Shown piece after piece: positions 16,479 to 26,528 of a stretch of DNA of 64,000 bases (its first letter is position 1; each line of letters opens with the position of its first letter). The DNA is from Stenotrophomonas maltophilia D457 (GTDB taxonomy: Bacteria > Pseudomonadota > Gammaproteobacteria > Xanthomonadales > Xanthomonadaceae), in the NCBI RefSeq assembly GCF_000284595.1, contig NC_017671.1, positions 3,939,001 through 4,003,000 of the forward strand, written 5' to 3'. The position numbers were made by a program, and so were the translations under genes. The notes under the pieces were generated by a model. The model did not search any database. It was not told where the DNA came from and saw only the letters and a list, made by a program, of their open reading frames with translations.

Positions 16479-19400
16479 ATGACCCTGTCCGATCCGCGCC
16501 GCGCCCTGCTTCCACTCGCCCTGGCCCTGGCCTGTGCGACCACTGCGATGCCGGTGCTGGCACAAGGGCTGCAGACCTCGTTCGAGCCCGGCGAACCTGC
16601 CCCGACGCAGGCCGCGGGTGCACTTCAGGTCACGATCGGCAACGGCCCTGCGGCGCCTTACGCGGCCAAGCGCAACGCCGGCTACAGCGGCCTGCATGCA
16701 CTGCGCTACAGCAGCGAAGGCGGCAGCGCGCGGCGCGAACTGTTCAAGGCCGACCTGCCCATCGAGGCCGATACCACGCTGTCGTGGCTGGTGCTGCCGG
16801 AGATCGTCGGCAAGGACACCGTCGCTTCGACCTATGTCTCGCTGGACCTGCTGCTGGACGATGGCAGCCGCGTGTCGGCCGGTGCGGCGCGCGACCAGCA
16901 TGGGGTGGCGATCGGCGCACGCGCGCAGGGCGAATCGAAGACGCTGTACCCGCAACAGTGGGCGCGCAAGGCAGTGCGGCTGGGCGACGTACCCACGCTG
17001 AAGGGCCGCCGCGTGGTGGCGATCGAGCTGGAGGTGGCCAGTGCCGAGGGCGCGCCGGTCTCTGGCTGGATTGATGACGTGCGCCTGGACGCACAGCCGC
17101 GGCCGCAGCCACAGCGCGTCTCCGACTGGGTGCTGACCACCCGCGGCACCCAGGCCAACGGCACCTTCTCGCGCGGCAACAATTTCCCGGCCACGGCGGT
17201 GCCGCACGGCTTCAACTTCTGGACCCCGGTGACCGATGCCGGCGCACTGAACTGGCTGTACCGCTGGAACGAACAGAACGACGCACAGAACCGCCCGCAG
17301 CTGCAGGCGCTTGCGCTGAGCCACCAGCCCAGCCCGTGGATGGGTGACCGCCAGACCTTCCAGGTGATGCCCTCGGCCAGCCGTGGCGTGCCGGAGGCCG
17401 ACCGCCGCAAGCGCGCGCTGTCGTTCGATCGCCGCCATGAAAGCGCGCGCCCCTACCGCTACGACGTGCGCTTCGACAACGGCATCGCTGCCGCCATCGC
17501 GCCGACCGATCATGCCGCGTTGTTCCGCTTCGACTTCCCCGAAGGCGGTGACGCCAACCTGCTGTTCGACAACGTCGATGCACGTGGTGGCCTGACTCTG
17601 GATGCCGCCACACAGACGCTGTCGGGCTACACCGATACGCGCAGCGGCCTCTCCAACGGCGCCAGCCGCATGTACGTGGTGGCCAGCTTCGACAAGCCCT
17701 GGCGCAGCAGCGGCCGCCTCGACACCGGGCGCCCGACCGGCTACATCAAGTTCGATGCCGGCAGCGAGCGGCGGGTGACGATGCGCATCGCCACCTCGCT
17801 GATCTCGGTGGAGCAGGCGCGGCACAACCTCGCACTGGAAATCGCCGCCGCCGATACGCTGGAGAGCGTGGCCGGCCGCGCACAGGACGCGTGGGACGCG
17901 CGCCTGGCCCGCTTCGACATCGGCGATGCCAGCGACGACCAGAAGACCACGCTGTACTCCAGCCTGTACCGGCTGTACCTGTACCCGAATTCCGGCCACG
18001 AGAACGTGGGCAGCGCCGCCGCACCGGAGTGGCGCTACGCCAACCAGGCCAGCGCCAGCGATGACAACACCGAAGGCAGCGCGACCCGCAGTTACGCCGG
18101 CGTGCGCGATGGCAAGGTGTTCGTCAACAACGGCTTCTGGGACACCTTCCGCACCACCTGGCCGGCCTATGCACTGTTCACGCCCGACGATGCCGGCCAG
18201 CTAGTGCAGGGCTTCATCGAGCAGTACCGCGCCGGCGGCTGGATCGCACGCTGGTCGTCGCCGGGCTATGCGGACCTGATGGTCGGTACCAGCTCGGACG
18301 TGGCCTTCGCCGATGCGTGGCTGAAGGGCATCGGCGGTTTCGATCCGGCCGAGGCCTACGCCGCCGCGCTGAAGAACGCGACCGTGGTCCCGCCCGACCG
18401 CCATGTCGGCCGCAAGGGCATGGACCGTTCGACCTTCCGTGGCTACGCCAGCGCGGACGTGCATGAAGGCATGTCGTGGACGATGGAAGGCGCACTCAAT
18501 GATTTCGGCATCGCCAACATGGCCGACGCGCTGGCCAAGCGTGCGACCACGCCGGCCGCACGCGAGCGCTACAGCACCGAGGCCGACTACTTCCGCTATC
18601 GCGCCGCCAGCTACACGACGATGTTCGATCCGGCCGCCGGCTTCTTCCAGGGCCGCACTGCCGATGGCCAGTGGCGCGTGGACGCGAAGGACTACGACCC
18701 GCGCGTGTGGGGCCACGACTACACCGAGTCCAATGGCTGGACCTTCGCCTTCACCGCCGCCCACGATGGCGAGGGCCTGGCCGCGCTGTACGGTGGCCGC
18801 GACAAGCTGGCGGCGAAACTGGATGCCTTCTTCGCCACGCCGGAAACCGCAGACCCGGCACTGGCCGGTTCCTACGGCGGCACCATCCACGAGATGACCG
18901 AGGCGCGCGACGTGCGCATGGGCATGTACGCGCACAGCAACCAGCCGGCGCACCACATCCCGTGGATGTACCTGTACGCAGGGCAGCCGTGGAAGACCCA
19001 GCAGCACGTGCGCGAGATCCTGTCGCGGCTGTACGTCGGCAGCGAGATCGGCCAGGGCTATCCGGGCGACGAGGACAATGGCGAGACCTCGGCGTGGTAC
19101 GTGCTGGCCTCGCTGGGCCTGTACCCGCTGCGCATGGGCGCCCCGGAGTATGTGATCGGTTCGCCGGCCTTCCGCCACGCGCGGGTGGAACTGCAGGGCG
19201 GCGCGGTGCTGACCGTGAACGCGGCCAACAATTCGCGAGAGAACGTCTACGTGCAGTCGCTGAAGATCAACGGCACGCCCTGGACGAAGACCTGGGTGCC
19301 GCACGAGCTGATCGCCAAGGGCGCGACGCTGGACTTCGTGATGGGCCCGCAGCCGTCGCGCTGGGGCAGCGGCGTGGATGACGTGCCGCGCTCGCTGACC

Positions 19401-19823
19401 GCCCGTGGCCAGCGCCCGCAGCTGCTGCACGACCTGCTCGGCAGCGGCGCGAAGGCGACGCTGGCCGATGGCCGCGCCCTGCCGGCGCTGGTCGATGACG
19501 ATGCGGCCACCACCGTCGGCCTGGGTGGCGGCGCGACCATCGCACTGACCGGCCTGAGCAATGGCACGCCGACGATGTATACGCTGACCAGCGGTGACGG
19601 CCGCATCCAGGGCGGCGAATGGACGCTGGAAGCGCGCAATGGCAACGGCCACTGGACCGTGCTCGACCAGCGCAGCGGCGAAGCCTTCGAGTCTGCCCGC
19701 CAGACCCGTCCGTTCCGCATCGCCAGACCCGGTCGTTACAGCGAGTACCGGCTGCGCCTGGCCGCGCCAGGCCGGCTGCCGCTGGCGGAGATCGAACTGT
19801 TGGCGCCCAGCGCCGTACAATGA
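16479..19823 (+). CDS. Secreted GH92 family alpha-1,2-mannosidase-like protein
   Basis: A 1114-residue protein with a signal peptide (about residues 1-29, ending VLAQ). An N-terminal region of about 190 residues may be a carbohydrate-binding-like beta domain. The GH92 catalytic region follows, with YTESNGWTF near residue 747 and GDEDNGETSAWYVLASLGLYP near residue 863; both are recognisable variants of the family's YxEgNaWqy and GNDDcGqmSaWy signatures. The C-terminal 120 residues resemble a discoidin-like fold. GH92 enzymes are calcium-dependent exo-mannosidases acting on N-glycans or mannans. Start chosen at the ATG preceding the signal peptide. The last base of its coding region overlaps the next gene (ATGA). 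Confidence 0.85.
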   Translation: MTLSDPRRALLPLALALACATTAMPVLAQGLQTSFEPGEPAPTQAAGALQVTIGNGPAAPYAAKRNAGYSGLHALRYSSEGGSARRELFKADLPIEADTTLSWLVLPEIVGKDTVASTYVSLDLLLDDGSRVSAGAARDQHGVAIGARAQGESKTLYPQQWARKAVRLGDVPTLKGRRVVAIELEVASAEGAPVSGWIDDVRLDAQPRPQPQRVSDWVLTTRGTQANGTFSRGNNFPATAVPHGFNFWTPVTDAGALNWLYRWNEQNDAQNRPQLQALALSHQPSPWMGDRQTFQVMPSASRGVPEADRRKRALSFDRRHESARPYRYDVRFDNGIAAAIAPTDHAALFRFDFPEGGDANLLFDNVDARGGLTLDAATQTLSGYTDTRSGLSNGASRMYVVASFDKPWRSSGRLDTGRPTGYIKFDAGSERRVTMRIATSLISVEQARHNLALEIAAADTLESVAGRAQDAWDARLARFDIGDASDDQKTTLYSSLYRLYLYPNSGHENVGSAAAPEWRYANQASASDDNTEGSATRSYAGVRDGKVFVNNGFWDTFRTTWPAYALFTPDDAGQLVQGFIEQYRAGGWIARWSSPGYADLMVGTSSDVAFADAWLKGIGGFDPAEAYAAALKNATVVPPDRHVGRKGMDRSTFRGYASADVHEGMSWTMEGALNDFGIANMADALAKRATTPAARERYSTEADYFRYRAASYTTMFDPAAGFFQGRTADGQWRVDAKDYDPRVWGHDYTESNGWTFAFTAAHDGEGLAALYGGRDKLAAKLDAFFATPETADPALAGSYGGTIHEMTEARDVRMGMYAHSNQPAHHIPWMYLYAGQPWKTQQHVREILSRLYVGSEIGQGYPGDEDNGETSAWYVLASLGLYPLRMGAPEYVIGSPAFRHARVELQGGAVLTVNAANNSRENVYVQSLKINGTPWTKTWVPHELIAKGATLDFVMGPQPSRWGSGVDDVPRSLTARGQRPQLLHDLLGSGAKATLADGRALPALVDDDAATTVGLGGGATIALTGLSNGTPTMYTLTSGDGRIQGGEWTLEARNGNGHWTVLDQRSGEAFESARQTRPFRIARPGRYSEYRLRLAAPGRLPLAEIELLAPSAVQ

Positions 19824-20563
19824 GCCCTATGCGCTACCGTCTGTTGCCTCTGGCCCTTGTTGCCCTTTCCTTCTCCAGCTTCGGCCAGACCCAGGCCTTT
19901 GATGCGCAGCTGACCCGCGACGGCGTGACGCTGAACTACCAGGACGCCCGTGGCGCCCTGGCCGCGCCGCAGCGCAAGCGGGTGATCGATACGTTCTACT
20001 TCGCCTACCTGCGCGAACGTGCGGACTTCCACCCGGCCGCGCCATCGATGGTGCGCATCGTGATCGATCCGGCCTACACCGGGATCGCCTTCGTCGGTGA
20101 CAAGGACCAGGCGGCAACGATCACCATCAATCCGGGTTGGCTGGCGCAGCACCCCAACGACATCGACCTGGTCACCCATGAGGCCATGCACATCGTGCAG
20201 GGCTATCCGGGCCATGGCGACGCACGGGTGCCGGGTTGGCTGGTGGAGGGCATCGCCGACTACGCACGCGACCGCTACGGCATGGACAATGCCGCCGCGG
20301 GCTGGTCGCTGCCGGGCAAGGTCGAGAAGGGTCAGAACTTCGACAGCGGCTACCGGGTCACCGGTGCGTTCCTGAAATGGGCCGACGCCGAACACCCGGG
20401 CCTGGTGCTGGCACTGGACACGGCCCTGCGCGATGGCCGCTATGCACCGGCCCTGTGGCAGAAGCACACCGGCAAGGCACTGCCCGCACTGTGGGCCCAG
20501 TACGCCAAGCCGCGGTCGGATGCACCGCCGCCGGCCCCTGCACGCCGCGGCAAGCGGCGCTGA
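19820..20563 (+). CDS. Basic secretory protein (BSP) family putative metallopeptidase
   Basis: A 247-residue exported protein with a signal peptide of about 22 residues. The zinc-peptidase motif HEAMH is at His120-His124, followed by a downstream glutamate in LVEGIADYARDRYG, as in the plant and bacterial basic secretory protein family (peptidase M-type fold). The C-terminus is proline and arginine rich. The start ATG overlaps the TGA stop of the GH92 gene, so translation is coupled; an alternative start 9 bp further in is also possible. The pairing suggests that the two secreted enzymes act on a common host or plant glycoprotein target. No substrate is known for this family. Confidence 0.82.
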   Translation: MSPMRYRLLPLALVALSFSSFGQTQAFDAQLTRDGVTLNYQDARGALAAPQRKRVIDTFYFAYLRERADFHPAAPSMVRIVIDPAYTGIAFVGDKDQAATITINPGWLAQHPNDIDLVTHEAMHIVQGYPGHGDARVPGWLVEGIADYARDRYGMDNAAAGWSLPGKVEKGQNFDSGYRVTGAFLKWADAEHPGLVLALDTALRDGRYAPALWQKHTGKALPALWAQYAKPRSDAPPPAPARRGKRR

Positions 20564-20595
20564 CTGGCTGGTCAACTGGGAATTGGGGCGACTGG

Positions 20596-20682
20596 GTAGA
20601 GTCGACTGTTAGTCGACTGACTTTCGTACAGCCCCCGAAAACCCCGCGCTTCGCGCGATAGTCGACCAACGGTCGACTCTAC
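20596..20682. repeat. Inverted pair of SMAG-type repeats downstream of the BSP gene
   Basis: A GTAG-headed element at 20596-20618 (containing AGTCGACTGTTAGTCGACT) faces an inverted copy at 20660-20682 ending CTAC, separated by about 40 bp. The rest of the 531 bp gap (20564-21094) contains a terminator at 20938-20966 and one doubtful 24-codon frame at 20701-20775 that I did not call. Confidence 0.8.
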
Positions 20683-20937
20683 CTCGCTGCTTTCTACGCC
20701 TCAGCGCGACTGCACGAAACCGGCGTACAGCGCGAACAGCTGCTGGAAATATCGCCGCGTGACTCGATTACGCATGACACCCTCGCCCATGAAAGTTGGT
20801 CGGGCCCAGGGTGGGAAGGCCGGTCCGGTACCTTCCCACGGCCGGGCCGCGTGGGCGTATTGGGCCGCAACGGCGTTGCAGGGAAATGACCGGGCGGCGT
20901 AGCGCGTGTGGCAGGTTCGGCGGCCGTTGCGGCAAAT

Positions 20938-20966
20938 GAAAACACCGGGCAATGCCCGGTGTTTTC
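20938..20966 (-). terminator. Bidirectional-looking terminator downstream of maeB
   Basis: A perfect 13-bp stem (GAAAACACCGGGC and its complement) with a three-base loop. A/T-rich ends on both sides give a T-run in either direction. It lies 128 bp after the maeB stop and could also stop read-through from the BSP gene. Confidence 0.7.
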
Positions 20967-21094
20967 ACTTGCGCCGACGTCCAGCCGCGCCAGCGCCATC
21001 ATTCTCCCGACCAGGAGCCCCTTCTTGTTGAAGGGGCGCGCCGAAGGCGGGGGTAGAGGAAGAATGCGTGGGCAGCGGAAGTGGGAAAGAAGGC

Positions 21095-23386
21095 TTATGC
21101 CTTCTTTTCCGCTTCCAGCTGCTTGCGGATCTGCGCATCGACCGCCGCGATCGCGGTCATGTTCAGGATCCGGCGCGAAGTGGCGCTGGTGGTCAGGATA
21201 TGCACCGGCTTGTTCACGCCCATCAGGATCGGGCCGATCGCCACGCCATCGGTGAACACGCGCACCAGGTTGTAGGCGATGTTGGCCGCTTCCAGGTTCG
21301 GCAGCACGAACAGGTTGGCGCGGCCCTGCAGGGTCGAGCCCGGCAGCAGCTTCTGGCGCAGCGCTTCATCCCATGCGGTGTCGCCTTGCATTTCGCCGTC
21401 CACGTTCAGGCGCGGGTTGCGCTTGAGCAGCAGCTCGCGCACCTGGCGCATCTTCAGCGCGTCCTTCGAATCGTGGCTGCCGAAGTTGGAGTGCGACAGC
21501 AGCGCGACCTTCGGCTCGATGCCGAACAACTTCATGCGGTAGGCCGCCTGCAGGGTCGCTTCGCACAGCTGCTCGGCGGTCGGGTCTTCCTGCACGTGGG
21601 TATCGACGAAGAAGAACACGCCCTGCTGGTTGATCACGCCGGTCATCGCCGAGGTCGAGGTGACCTTCGGCTCCAGCGGCAGCACGCTGCGCACGTAGCC
21701 CAGCTTCTTGTGGAAGCGGCCGACGATGCCGGTCAGCATCGCATCGGCTTCGCCACGCGCCACCATCACTGCTGCGATCAGGGTCGGGCGCGAACGCATC
21801 AGGTTCTTCGCCGCGGCCACGGTCACGCCACGACGGCCGGTCAGGCCATGGTAGTACTGCCAGTATTCGTTGAAGCGCGGGTCATCGTTGATGTTGGTGA
21901 CTTCAACGTTCTCGCCGATCTTCAGGCGCAGGCCGAGGCGTTCGATGCGCGACTCGATCACTTCCGGGCGGCCGATCAGGATCGGGTGCGCCAGGCCGTC
22001 ATCGACCACGTTCTGCACCGCCTGCAACACCACTTCCTCTTCGCCTTCGGCGTACACCACGCGCTGCTTGTCGCTGCGCGCGCGGTCGTAGACCGGCTTC
22101 ATCATCAGGCTGGTGCGGTAGACGAACTGGGCCAGCTTGTCGCGGTAGGCGCCCATGTCGTCGATCGGGCGCGAGGCCACGCCCGAATCCATTGCGGCCT
22201 GGGCCACGGCGGCCGACAGCTCCACCAGCAGGCGACGGTCGAACGGACGCGGGATCAGGTATTCACGGCCGAAGCTCGGGGTGTCACCGCCATAGGCCGA
22301 GCCCATGTCGGTGGCGGCGCGGCGGGCCAGTGCAGCGATGGCACGCACGCAGGCGATCTTCATTTCCTCGTTGATCGCGGTGGCGCCCACGTCCAGCGCA
22401 CCACGGAACAGGTACGGGAAGCACAGCACGTTGTTGACCTGGTTCGGGTAGTCCGAACGGCCGGTGCCGATGATCGCGTCCGGACGGGCGGCGCGCGCCA
22501 GTTCCGGCATGATTTCCGGGGTCGGGTTGGCCAGTGCGAAGATCACCGGATCCGGCGCCATGGTCTTGACCATGTCGGCGGTCAGGATGCCCGGCGCCGA
22601 CAGGCCCAGGAAGATGTCCGCGCCGTCGACGATCTCGGCCAGGGTGCGCTTGTCGGTGTCGCGCGCATAGCGCTGCTTTTCCGGATCCAGGTCGGTACGA
22701 CCGGTGTGGATCACGCCCTCGCGGTCGAAGGCCAGGATGTTTTCCGGCTTCAGGCCCAGCTGCACCAGCATGTTCACGCAGGAAATGCCGGCCGCGCCCA
22801 TGCCCGTGGTCGCCAGCTTCACGTCCTCGATCTTCTTGCCGGTGATCGCCATGGCGTTGAGCACCGCCGCGCCGACGATGATCGCCGTGCCGTGCTGGTC
22901 GTCATGGAACACCGGGATCTTCATGCGCTCGCGCAGCTTGCGCTCGACCACGAAGCATTCCGGCGCCTTGATGTCTTCCAGGTTGATGCCGCCGAAGGTC
23001 GGTTCCAGCGAGGCGATGATGTCGACCAGCTTGTCCGGGTCGGTCTCGTCGACTTCGATGTCGAACACATCGATGCCGGCGAACTTCTGGAACAGCACGC
23101 CCTTGCCTTCCATCACCGGCTTGCCGGCCAGCGCGCCGATGTTGCCCAGGCCCAGCACCGCGGTGCCGTTGGAGATCACCGCCACCAGGTTGCCGCGGGC
23201 AGTCAGCTCGCTGGCCTGCTGCGGGTCGGCCTTGATCGCTTCACAGGCGTACGCCACGCCCGGCGAATACGCCAGCGACAGGTCGCGCTGGGTCAGCATG
23301 GGCTTGGTAGCGGAAACCTTGATCTTTCCCGGCGGGGACATCCGGTGGTAATCGAGGGCGGCCTGTTTGAAATCTTCGTTGGACAT
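21095..23386 (-). CDS. maeB: NADP-dependent malic enzyme (MaeB type)
   Basis: A 763-residue enzyme converting malate to pyruvate and CO2 in the cytoplasm. The N-terminal malic-enzyme domain (about 1-430) has the conserved [10 protein letters not shown], the NAD(P) site GMGAAGI and the metal-binding FHDDQHGTA stretch. The C-terminal part (about 430-763) is the phosphotransacetylase-like regulatory domain (for example SHSNFGS and GVNKPVHI) characteristic of MaeB. The length is as expected. Together with dctA (230 bp upstream on the same strand) it links uptake of C4-dicarboxylates to pyruvate formation. Confidence 0.95.
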   Translation of the reverse strand: MSNEDFKQAALDYHRMSPPGKIKVSATKPMLTQRDLSLAYSPGVAYACEAIKADPQQASELTARGNLVAVISNGTAVLGLGNIGALAGKPVMEGKGVLFQKFAGIDVFDIEVDETDPDKLVDIIASLEPTFGGINLEDIKAPECFVVERKLRERMKIPVFHDDQHGTAIIVGAAVLNAMAITGKKIEDVKLATTGMGAAGISCVNMLVQLGLKPENILAFDREGVIHTGRTDLDPEKQRYARDTDKRTLAEIVDGADIFLGLSAPGILTADMVKTMAPDPVIFALANPTPEIMPELARAARPDAIIGTGRSDYPNQVNNVLCFPYLFRGALDVGATAINEEMKIACVRAIAALARRAATDMGSAYGGDTPSFGREYLIPRPFDRRLLVELSAAVAQAAMDSGVASRPIDDMGAYRDKLAQFVYRTSLMMKPVYDRARSDKQRVVYAEGEEEVVLQAVQNVVDDGLAHPILIGRPEVIESRIERLGLRLKIGENVEVTNINDDPRFNEYWQYYHGLTGRRGVTVAAAKNLMRSRPTLIAAVMVARGEADAMLTGIVGRFHKKLGYVRSVLPLEPKVTSTSAMTGVINQQGVFFFVDTHVQEDPTAEQLCEATLQAAYRMKLFGIEPKVALLSHSNFGSHDSKDALKMRQVRELLLKRNPRLNVDGEMQGDTAWDEALRQKLLPGSTLQGRANLFVLPNLEAANIAYNLVRVFTDGVAIGPILMGVNKPVHILTTSATSRRILNMTAIAAVDAQIRKQLEAEKKA

Positions 23387-23616
23387 CGATGTGGGTTACA
23401 TGAATGGGCAGAAGGGACAGGGGATGATACCCCCGTTGGAGCGTCTGGACCTGTCGCTATCCTGTCGCAAGCATGCTGCGACCGCACAATTCCGTGCCGT
23501 ATGCGACAGTACCGCGATGTCAGCTTCGGCGTTGCCCATGACAGCCATGGGACGCCCTGAAACGCCGCGGGGCCGTACCACTGTCGTGACCGGCCCCGCG
23601 GTACCACACACCTGGA

Positions 23617-24960
23617 TCAGCCCTTGGCCGGCAGTGCCTCGGGCAGCGCATCGACCGGCGGCGGCAGTTCGCTTTCGCGGCCATCCAGCGCCAGCTTCAG
23701 GCGGTTGCGGTCCAGCGCGCCTTCCCAGCGCGAGACCACCACAGTGGCCACGGCATTGCCGATGAAGTTGGTCAGCGAGCGGCATTCGCTCATGAAGCGG
23801 TCCACGCCCAGGATCAGCGCCATGCCGGCCACCGGCACTTCCGGCACGACGGCCAGGGTGGCGGCCAGGGTGATGAAGCCCGCGCCGGTGACGCCGGCCG
23901 CGCCCTTGGAGCTGAGCATGGCGACCAGCAGCAGGGCGATCTGGTGGCCCAGGGTCAGTTCGGTGTTGGTGGCCTGGGCGATGAACAGCGCCGCCAGGGT
24001 CATGTAGATGTTGGTGCCGTCCAGGTTGAACGAGTAGCCGGTCGGGACCACCAGGCCCACCACCGACTTGCTGCAGCCGGCGCGTTCCATCTTCTCCATC
24101 AGCGACGGCAGCGCCGACTCCGACGACGAGGTGCCGAGCACCAGCAGCAGTTCGGCCTTCAGGTAGCGCGCCAGCTTGAACACCGAGAAGCCGCACAGGC
24201 GGCAGACCACGCCGAGGATCACCGCCACGAACAGGAAGGCGGTGAGGTAGAACGAGCCCACCAGCCAGGCCAGGTTGATCAGCGAGCCGACGCCGTACTT
24301 GCCGATGGTGAAGGCGATCGCACCGAAGGCGCCGATCGGGGCGGCCTTCATCAGGATGTGCACCAGCTTGAACACCGGAGCGACCAGCGCCTCCAGGAAG
24401 TTCAGCACCGGCTTGCCCTTCTCGCCCACCATCGCCAGCGCGATGCCGAACAGCACGGCCACGAACAGCACCTGCAGGATGTTGCCGTCGACGAAGGCGC
24501 TGAGCAGCGTCTTCGGGATGATGTCCATCAGGAAGCCGACCAGGGTCAGGTCGTGCGACTTCTCGACGTAGCTGTGCACCGCGGTCTGGTCCAGCTCGGC
24601 CGGGTTGATGTTCATGCCGGCGCCGGGCTGCACCACGTGCGCCACGATCATGCCGACGATCAGCGCCAGCGTGGAGAAGAACAGGAAGTACGCCATCGCC
24701 TTGGCAAAGACCCGGCCCACCGTACGCAGGTGGGTCATGCTGGCGATGCCGGTGACGATGGTGAGGAAGATCACCGGCGCGATGATCATCTTCACCAGGT
24801 TGATGAAGGCATCACCGAGCGGCTTCATCTTCTCGCCGATCAACGGCTCGTAATGGCCGAGGATGGCGCCCAGGACGATCGCCACGATCACCTGGAAGTA
24901 CAGCTGGCGATAGATCGGCAACGGCTTTGCAGGCACCGGTGCTGCGGTCGGGATGTGCAT
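23617..24960 (-). CDS. dctA: C4-dicarboxylate/proton symporter DctA
   Basis: A 447-residue dicarboxylate/amino acid:cation symporter. The family landmarks are the serine-rich re-entrant loop [12 protein letters not shown] near residue 280 and [19 protein letters not shown] near residue 325, among about eight membrane helices and two re-entrant hairpins. It imports succinate, fumarate and malate across the inner membrane. The ATG at 24960 is preferred over an upstream in-frame extension to 25074 that has no family resemblance. It is divergent from an OprO/P-like porin gene and lies next to a kinase with a DctB-like sensor domain, so induction by C4-dicarboxylates is likely. Confidence 0.94.
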   Translation of the reverse strand: MHIPTAAPVPAKPLPIYRQLYFQVIVAIVLGAILGHYEPLIGEKMKPLGDAFINLVKMIIAPVIFLTIVTGIASMTHLRTVGRVFAKAMAYFLFFSTLALIVGMIVAHVVQPGAGMNINPAELDQTAVHSYVEKSHDLTLVGFLMDIIPKTLLSAFVDGNILQVLFVAVLFGIALAMVGEKGKPVLNFLEALVAPVFKLVHILMKAAPIGAFGAIAFTIGKYGVGSLINLAWLVGSFYLTAFLFVAVILGVVCRLCGFSVFKLARYLKAELLLVLGTSSSESALPSLMEKMERAGCSKSVVGLVVPTGYSFNLDGTNIYMTLAALFIAQATNTELTLGHQIALLLVAMLSSKGAAGVTGAGFITLAATLAVVPEVPVAGMALILGVDRFMSECRSLTNFIGNAVATVVVSRWEGALDRNRLKLALDGRESELPPPVDALPEALPAKG

Positions 24961-25292
24961 GGCGGACTCCGGAAGGGGCGTTTTCAGGCACGTACGGCCC
25001 CGGAGCTGCACGGGAACCGTTACCGTGGAAACTGATCGCAGGCCCTGTGCAGCACGCACAGGAGGTGCGACCAATGGACGCCTTTGTACGCGCCAGGCAC
25101 GCCAGCGCAGATAACCTATTGGTACTAGCCTCCCGGTTCAGGTGGCACAGGTGCCTACACTGGCGCCGCACCGCCCGATCCTGGGGAGGCTGGTGGCCCG
25201 GGCTGAACGGCTGGGTGAGTCTTTGCGAAAGTTCCGGCCCTTGCGGCCGTTGATGTCCTGTCCACACGCAATCTGAGAGAGCCGCACCCAAC
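24961..25292. promoter_or_regulatory. 332 bp divergent promoter region between dctA and the porin gene
   Basis: No gene was found here. The region must hold the promoters of both dctA and the porin. I see a short inverted pair ACCAAT (about 25069) and ATTGGT (about 25114) that could be part of a regulator site, and no convincing sigma-54 (-24/-12) promoter upstream of dctA. This agrees with the absence of an NtrC-type DctD regulator nearby. Confidence 0.4.
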
Positions 25293-26462
25293 ATGCGCCC
25301 GAATCCCACCTTGCTGGCCCTGTCGCTGGCCGCCCTTCCCGCCTTCGCCTCGGCCGCCGATTTCGACAACTGGCCGACCAGGTACACCTTCGGTGATGGC
25401 ACCGAGCTGGCGGCCACCGCCAACATCGCCTACGACTACAACGACTTCTCCTCGGCCAGTGGCCTCGAGGACGACGATGCCGTGCGCCGCAAGGAATTCG
25501 GCGCGACGCTGAAAAAGAAGGGCGTCTACGATGCGATGGTCTACTACGACTTCCAGGCCGATACCTGGCTGGACGTGTTCGTGCGCTTCGAGAGCAAGGC
25601 CTTCTTCGGCCGTGACGTCGGCCGCTTCCGCTTCGGCTACATGAAGACCCCGGTCGGCCTGGATGCGAACACCTCTTCGCGTGCCGGCAGCTTCCTGGAA
25701 ACCTCGCTGCCGGTGCAGGCCTTCTACGAAGGCCGCCGCACCGGCGTGGAGTGGGTGCTGGAGCGCCCGCAGTACCTGCTGCAGGCCGGGGCCTATGGCG
25801 GCAAGGACCTGCAGGGCGACAACCCCGGCACCACCCAGGCGGTGCGTGCGGTGTGGACGCCGGTGAAGGCACCGGGCGATGTGATCCACCTGGGCCTGGC
25901 CTACTCGCAGGAAAACCCGCGTGGCTACAGCGATGGCCGCGACGTGCATCACGAGGCCAGCGCCCGCCTGCGCGCGCGCCCGGAAGCCGGCCTGACCGAC
26001 ATCCGCTACGTCGATTCCGGTGCGCTGGTCACCGCCGACCAGATCCGCCGCACCGGCCTGGAAGGCATCTGGATCCGGGGCCCGTTCTCGCTGCAGGCCG
26101 AAGCGCTGCGCGCTACGGTCACCCGTCGTGACGGCAAGCCCGACTACACCGGCAGTGGCCAGTACGCGATGGCCAGCTGGGTGCTGACCGGCGAATCGCG
26201 TCCGTACAACGCCGGCGCGGTGGCCAACATCAAGCCGGCGCACAACTACGGCGCGGTCGAACTGCTGGCCCGATACAGCCGTCTCGACCTGGACGATGGC
26301 AGCATCCTCGGCGGCCGCCAGCACGACCTGACGCTGGGCGCGAACTGGTACCTGACCAGCCACTTCAAGTTCCAGGCCAACTACGTGAAGGTCGACGCCA
26401 GCCGTCGTGGCGTGCACAGCACGCCGGAGATCTTCGAACTGCGCGCGCAGATGCACTTCTGA
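25293..26462 (+). CDS. OprO/OprP-type outer-membrane porin
   Basis: A 389-residue porin. It has a 21-residue signal peptide (ending ASA), alternating amphipathic beta-strand sequence throughout and a C-terminal aromatic strand ending in phenylalanine (LRAQMHF), as needed for outer-membrane insertion. The fold type is the phosphate-selective porin O/P family, whose Xanthomonad members are found with many substrates, so the name should not be read as phosphate transport. Context (dctA, sensor kinase) suggests diffusion of dicarboxylates. It is related to the porin at 33822-34997: both carry the strand pattern TLGANWYL or TLGGNWYL near the C-terminus. Confidence 0.87.
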   Translation: MRPNPTLLALSLAALPAFASAADFDNWPTRYTFGDGTELAATANIAYDYNDFSSASGLEDDDAVRRKEFGATLKKKGVYDAMVYYDFQADTWLDVFVRFESKAFFGRDVGRFRFGYMKTPVGLDANTSSRAGSFLETSLPVQAFYEGRRTGVEWVLERPQYLLQAGAYGGKDLQGDNPGTTQAVRAVWTPVKAPGDVIHLGLAYSQENPRGYSDGRDVHHEASARLRARPEAGLTDIRYVDSGALVTADQIRRTGLEGIWIRGPFSLQAEALRATVTRRDGKPDYTGSGQYAMASWVLTGESRPYNAGAVANIKPAHNYGAVELLARYSRLDLDDGSILGGRQHDLTLGANWYLTSHFKFQANYVKVDASRRGVHSTPEIFELRAQMHF

Positions 26463-26528
26463 CCCCTTCCACGTCAGACCCCGGCGGGCGTGCACGCCAC
26501 GCCCGCCGGCCCTGCGTAGACTGCCGCC

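Noticed and set aside
20701-20775. 24-codon frame on the minus strand (MRNRVTRRYFQQLFALYAGF...) with a GAGGG ribosome-binding-like site
   Set aside because: Too short to judge by eye; no second line of support. It could be a small real protein, so conservation in related genomes would settle it.
24961-25292. Sigma-54 promoter for dctA
   Set aside because: No sequence close to TGGCAC-N5-TTGC was found at a suitable distance on the minus strand.
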